From JANRLJ01 sp034437895 (GTDB taxonomy: Bacteria > Chloroflexota > Anaerolineae > Aggregatilineales > Phototrophicaceae), in NCBI GenBank assembly GCA_034437895.1, contig DAOTTO010000157.1:1-15833 (forward strand): a stretch of DNA of 15,833 nucleotides, written 5' to 3'. Made by a program: the position numbers and the translations under genes. Shown here one piece after another: positions 14,064 to 15,833 of this stretch (within the stretch, counting starts at the first letter, position 1; every line of letters begins with the position of its first letter). Below the pieces are notes generated by a model. The model did no database searches. It saw only the letters and a program-made list of their open reading frames with translations, and had not been told where the DNA came from.

Positions 14064-14130
14064 AGCCTTTAGCTTGCAGCGATTGGTATATCTGACGCAA
14101 CAGCTAATGGTTTACAGCTAAAGGCTAGAC
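14064..14130 (+). repeat. Heptad repeats with an inverted copy, abutting the rnz start
   Basis: AGCCTTTAGCT (14064-14074) is the exact reverse complement of AGCTAAAGGCT (14116-14126). The downstream side consists of in-phase heptads GCTAATG, GTTTACA, GCTAAAG and GCTAGAC (14103-14130), ending one base before the ATG. The AAGG inside serves as the only visible Shine-Dalgarno. A stem between the two arms could hide it in the mRNA. Confidence 0.6.
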
Positions 14131-14131
14131 C

Positions 14132-15094
14132 ATGTTTGAAATTATCTTTTTGGGTACATCCGCCTCCGCGCCATCCATTCATCGCGGCTTACCCGCGCAG
14201 GCCATCCTCGCAGGCGAACATCGCTTTTTGCTGGACTGTGGCGAAGGCACCCAACGCCAGATTCTCCGCAGCGGAATCGGCTTTAAACGGCTGAACAAAA
14301 TCCTGCTAACGCATGGTCATCTCGACCACATTCTCGGCCTCGGCGGGTTGATTTCAACCTTCGTCCGTTGGGAAGAAAATATCGAACAGATCGAAATTTG
14401 GGCGGGCAAAACCGTGCTGGATCGGGTGCAGGCGCTGCTATTTGAAGTCGTCTTTCGCAATGAAAAGCTACCGATCCCGATTCACCTCATCGACATCAAA
14501 CCCGGTGTGCTGATGCAGACCAAAGATTTCACAATCACTGCTTTTCCAGTACAGCATCGCGGCCCGGATAACTTCGGTTATATCTTTGAGGAAAACAATC
14601 ACCGTCCATTTTTGGTGGAAAAAGCAGAAGCACTCGGTGTCCCTGCTGGCCCGGAACGCGCCAAGCTGGTGCGCGGCGAAGCGATTACGTTAGCCGATGG
14701 TCGCCTGATTACGCCCGATATGGTGCTGGATGAGGAGATCGTAGGCGCGAAATTGGTGTGTATTGGCGACATCGTGCGGTTGGATACGGTCAAGCAGTAT
14801 GTGATGAACGCCCATGCGCTGGTGATGGAATCCACCTTTTTGGACGAAGAAGCCGATGTCGCACGATCTTTCGGTCACATCACCGCCAAGCAAGCCGCGA
14901 CCTTAGCCTTAGAATGCAACGTGCAAACGCTGCTGCTGACTCATATCTCGCGCCGCTATCGGGAACGGGATGTCATCGCGGAAGCCCGTTCCATCTTCCC
15001 AGAAACCTATGTCGCCCGTGATCTCGATCATTTTATCATCCGCCGTGATCGCCCCGTCGAGAAAAAAGTGGCAATGAGCGAGGAAGAAGAGTAA
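14132..15094 (+). CDS. rnz: Ribonuclease Z (tRNA 3'-processing endonuclease)
   Basis: 320 residues, the normal length of the short bacterial enzyme, which removes tRNA 3' trailers. It has the metallo-beta-lactamase fold with the zinc motif THGHLDH (His61, His63, Asp65, His66) after FLLDCGEGTQRQILRSGI, the family's typical DCGEGTQRQ segment. Further metal ligands are His near 141 (PVQHRG), Asp near 211 (CIGDIVR, a slight change from the common GDT) and His near 271 (LLTHISRRY). SFGHITAKQAATLA matches the family's HxTaxqAaxiA segment. The acidic tail (EKKVAMSEEEE) is extra. The ATG is preceded by heptad repeats, with AAGG as weak ribosome-binding site. A housekeeping gene; its place after the glycan genes need not mean a shared role. 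Confidence 0.93.
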   Translation: MFEIIFLGTSASAPSIHRGLPAQAILAGEHRFLLDCGEGTQRQILRSGIGFKRLNKILLTHGHLDHILGLGGLISTFVRWEENIEQIEIWAGKTVLDRVQALLFEVVFRNEKLPIPIHLIDIKPGVLMQTKDFTITAFPVQHRGPDNFGYIFEENNHRPFLVEKAEALGVPAGPERAKLVRGEAITLADGRLITPDMVLDEEIVGAKLVCIGDIVRLDTVKQYVMNAHALVMESTFLDEEADVARSFGHITAKQAATLALECNVQTLLLTHISRRYRERDVIAEARSIFPETYVARDLDHFIIRRDRPVEKKVAMSEEEE

Positions 15095-15117
15095 CCGCAG
15101 GTTTATAGAAAACGATC

Positions 15118-15833
15118 ATGAATTCTTTTGGATTAGCAAATACAAGGGGTTTATTTTCTCGAATCCAGTTAAACGCTTTCACCTCTATCCCTATCGCCCC
15201 ACTGGTGTATATACGCATCATTTTCAGCGCGTTGCTCCTGCGCGAAGGCTGGCTTTATTACCAAGCGGGCTGGCTGCATGAATATTACGTCAAGCCCATC
15301 GTCTATTTCGCTTATTACGGCATGGATTGGGTGCGTCCGCTGCCGCCTGATTGGATGATGTTATTTTTCCTCGCGCTCGGCGGAGTGCTTTTTTGTGTGA
15401 TGATCGGCTTTCTGTACCGCGTGATGATGCCGCTGTTTTTTCTTGGCTTCACTTATATTTTTTTGATCGACCAATCGAATTATCTAAATCAACATTATTT
15501 AATTGTACTGCTCAGTTTCTTGATGATCTTCATCCCCGCGCATCGTGCCTTCTCTATCGACGCACTTCTACGCCCGAAAACCCGCGCCAATACTGCCCCT
15601 GCTTGGACGCTTTATATTCTGTGTTTTCAAGTAGCGGTTGTCTATTTTTTCGGGGGAATCGCCAAACTGAATAGTGATTGGCTTCATGGCGAGCCGATGG
15701 GCATGTGGCTGGCGCAAAGTACCGATTTTCCCGTGATCGGACGTTTTTTCACCGAGAAATGGATGGTTTACGCCTTCGCTTACGGGGGAATCTGCGTGGA
15801 TTTGTTCGGCCTCCCCCTTCTGCTGATTAAGCG
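15118..15833 (+). CDS. HTTM-domain membrane protein (vitamin K-dependent gamma-carboxylase-like), partial
   Basis: 238 residues are visible and the frame runs off the window end. Several hydrophobic helices (about 25-41, 56-68, 80-98, 102-117, 128-141, 163-183, 216-236) and the motif VVYFFGGIAKLNSDWLHGEPMGMWL (174-198; YFFGGIAK-LNxDWLxGEP) identify an HTTM protein (horizontally transferred transmembrane domain), related to the membrane half of vitamin K-dependent gamma-glutamyl carboxylase. Bacterial members are common, and most have unknown substrates. The ATG at 15118 is the first possible start, because an in-frame TAG lies nine bases upstream. It begins 23 bases after rnz and is probably co-transcribed. 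Confidence 0.8.
   Translation, partial: MNSFGLANTRGLFSRIQLNAFTSIPIAPLVYIRIIFSALLLREGWLYYQAGWLHEYYVKPIVYFAYYGMDWVRPLPPDWMMLFFLALGGVLFCVMIGFLYRVMMPLFFLGFTYIFLIDQSNYLNQHYLIVLLSFLMIFIPAHRAFSIDALLRPKTRANTAPAWTLYILCFQVAVVYFFGGIAKLNSDWLHGEPMGMWLAQSTDFPVIGRFFTEKWMVYAFAYGGICVDLFGLPLLLIK

Overview
The window reads like a chromosomal stretch from an uncultured member of the Chloroflexota (Anaerolineae-like). The evidence is indirect: Thr-Pro-rich linkers, SH3b plus glycoside-hydrolase surface proteins, moderately high GC, and intergenic space filled with short palindromes and heptad repeats. No rRNA, tRNA or CRISPR array is visible, so the phylum assignment is an inference from gene style.

Layout. Positions 1-3042 are on the minus strand. 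From the left edge they hold a broken DUF433 antitoxin-like gene, a lipoprotein with a degenerate alpha/beta-hydrolase fold, a class I SAM-dependent methyltransferase whose stop codon overlaps the lipoprotein start (TAATG), and a crotonase-family enzyme. Three copies of an 'AACCACAGAGACACAGAG...CTTTGCG' type dispersed repeat lie here. One copy is inside the lipoprotein gene and encodes much of its signal peptide. Positions 3043-3659 are a divergent intergenic region. It carries a highly structured, HEARO/omega-RNA-like sequence ending in an IS200/IS605-type right-end hairpin, with no transposase or nuclease gene. It ends within about ten bases of the next start codon.

Positions 3660-11396 (plus strand) hold the main attraction: four consecutive genes for exported or membrane-anchored proteins sharing a clan GH-A (TIM-barrel) glycoside-hydrolase domain with both catalytic glutamates present. 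Their N-terminal modules all differ: two SH3b domains; a membrane anchor plus a GH18-like domain without its catalytic Glu; a membrane anchor plus a low-complexity stalk; and a short membrane anchor. The first two share a nearly identical C-terminal region and are followed by related G-rich hairpins. A CopD-like four-helix membrane protein overlaps the last hydrolase. A predicted promoter then leads to a GT39/PMT-like polytopic glycosyltransferase, ribonuclease Z (rnz), and an HTTM-family membrane protein cut off by the window end.

Taken together, 3660-14056 looks like a cell-envelope glycan locus: one lipid-sugar-dependent glycosyltransferase and four surface glycosidases, possibly building and remodelling an exopolysaccharide, sheath or S-layer glycan. 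That role is inference. Heptad repeats (GCTAANA or ACTAAYA) sit directly before four plus-strand start codons. In two cases they merge with the ribosome-binding site.
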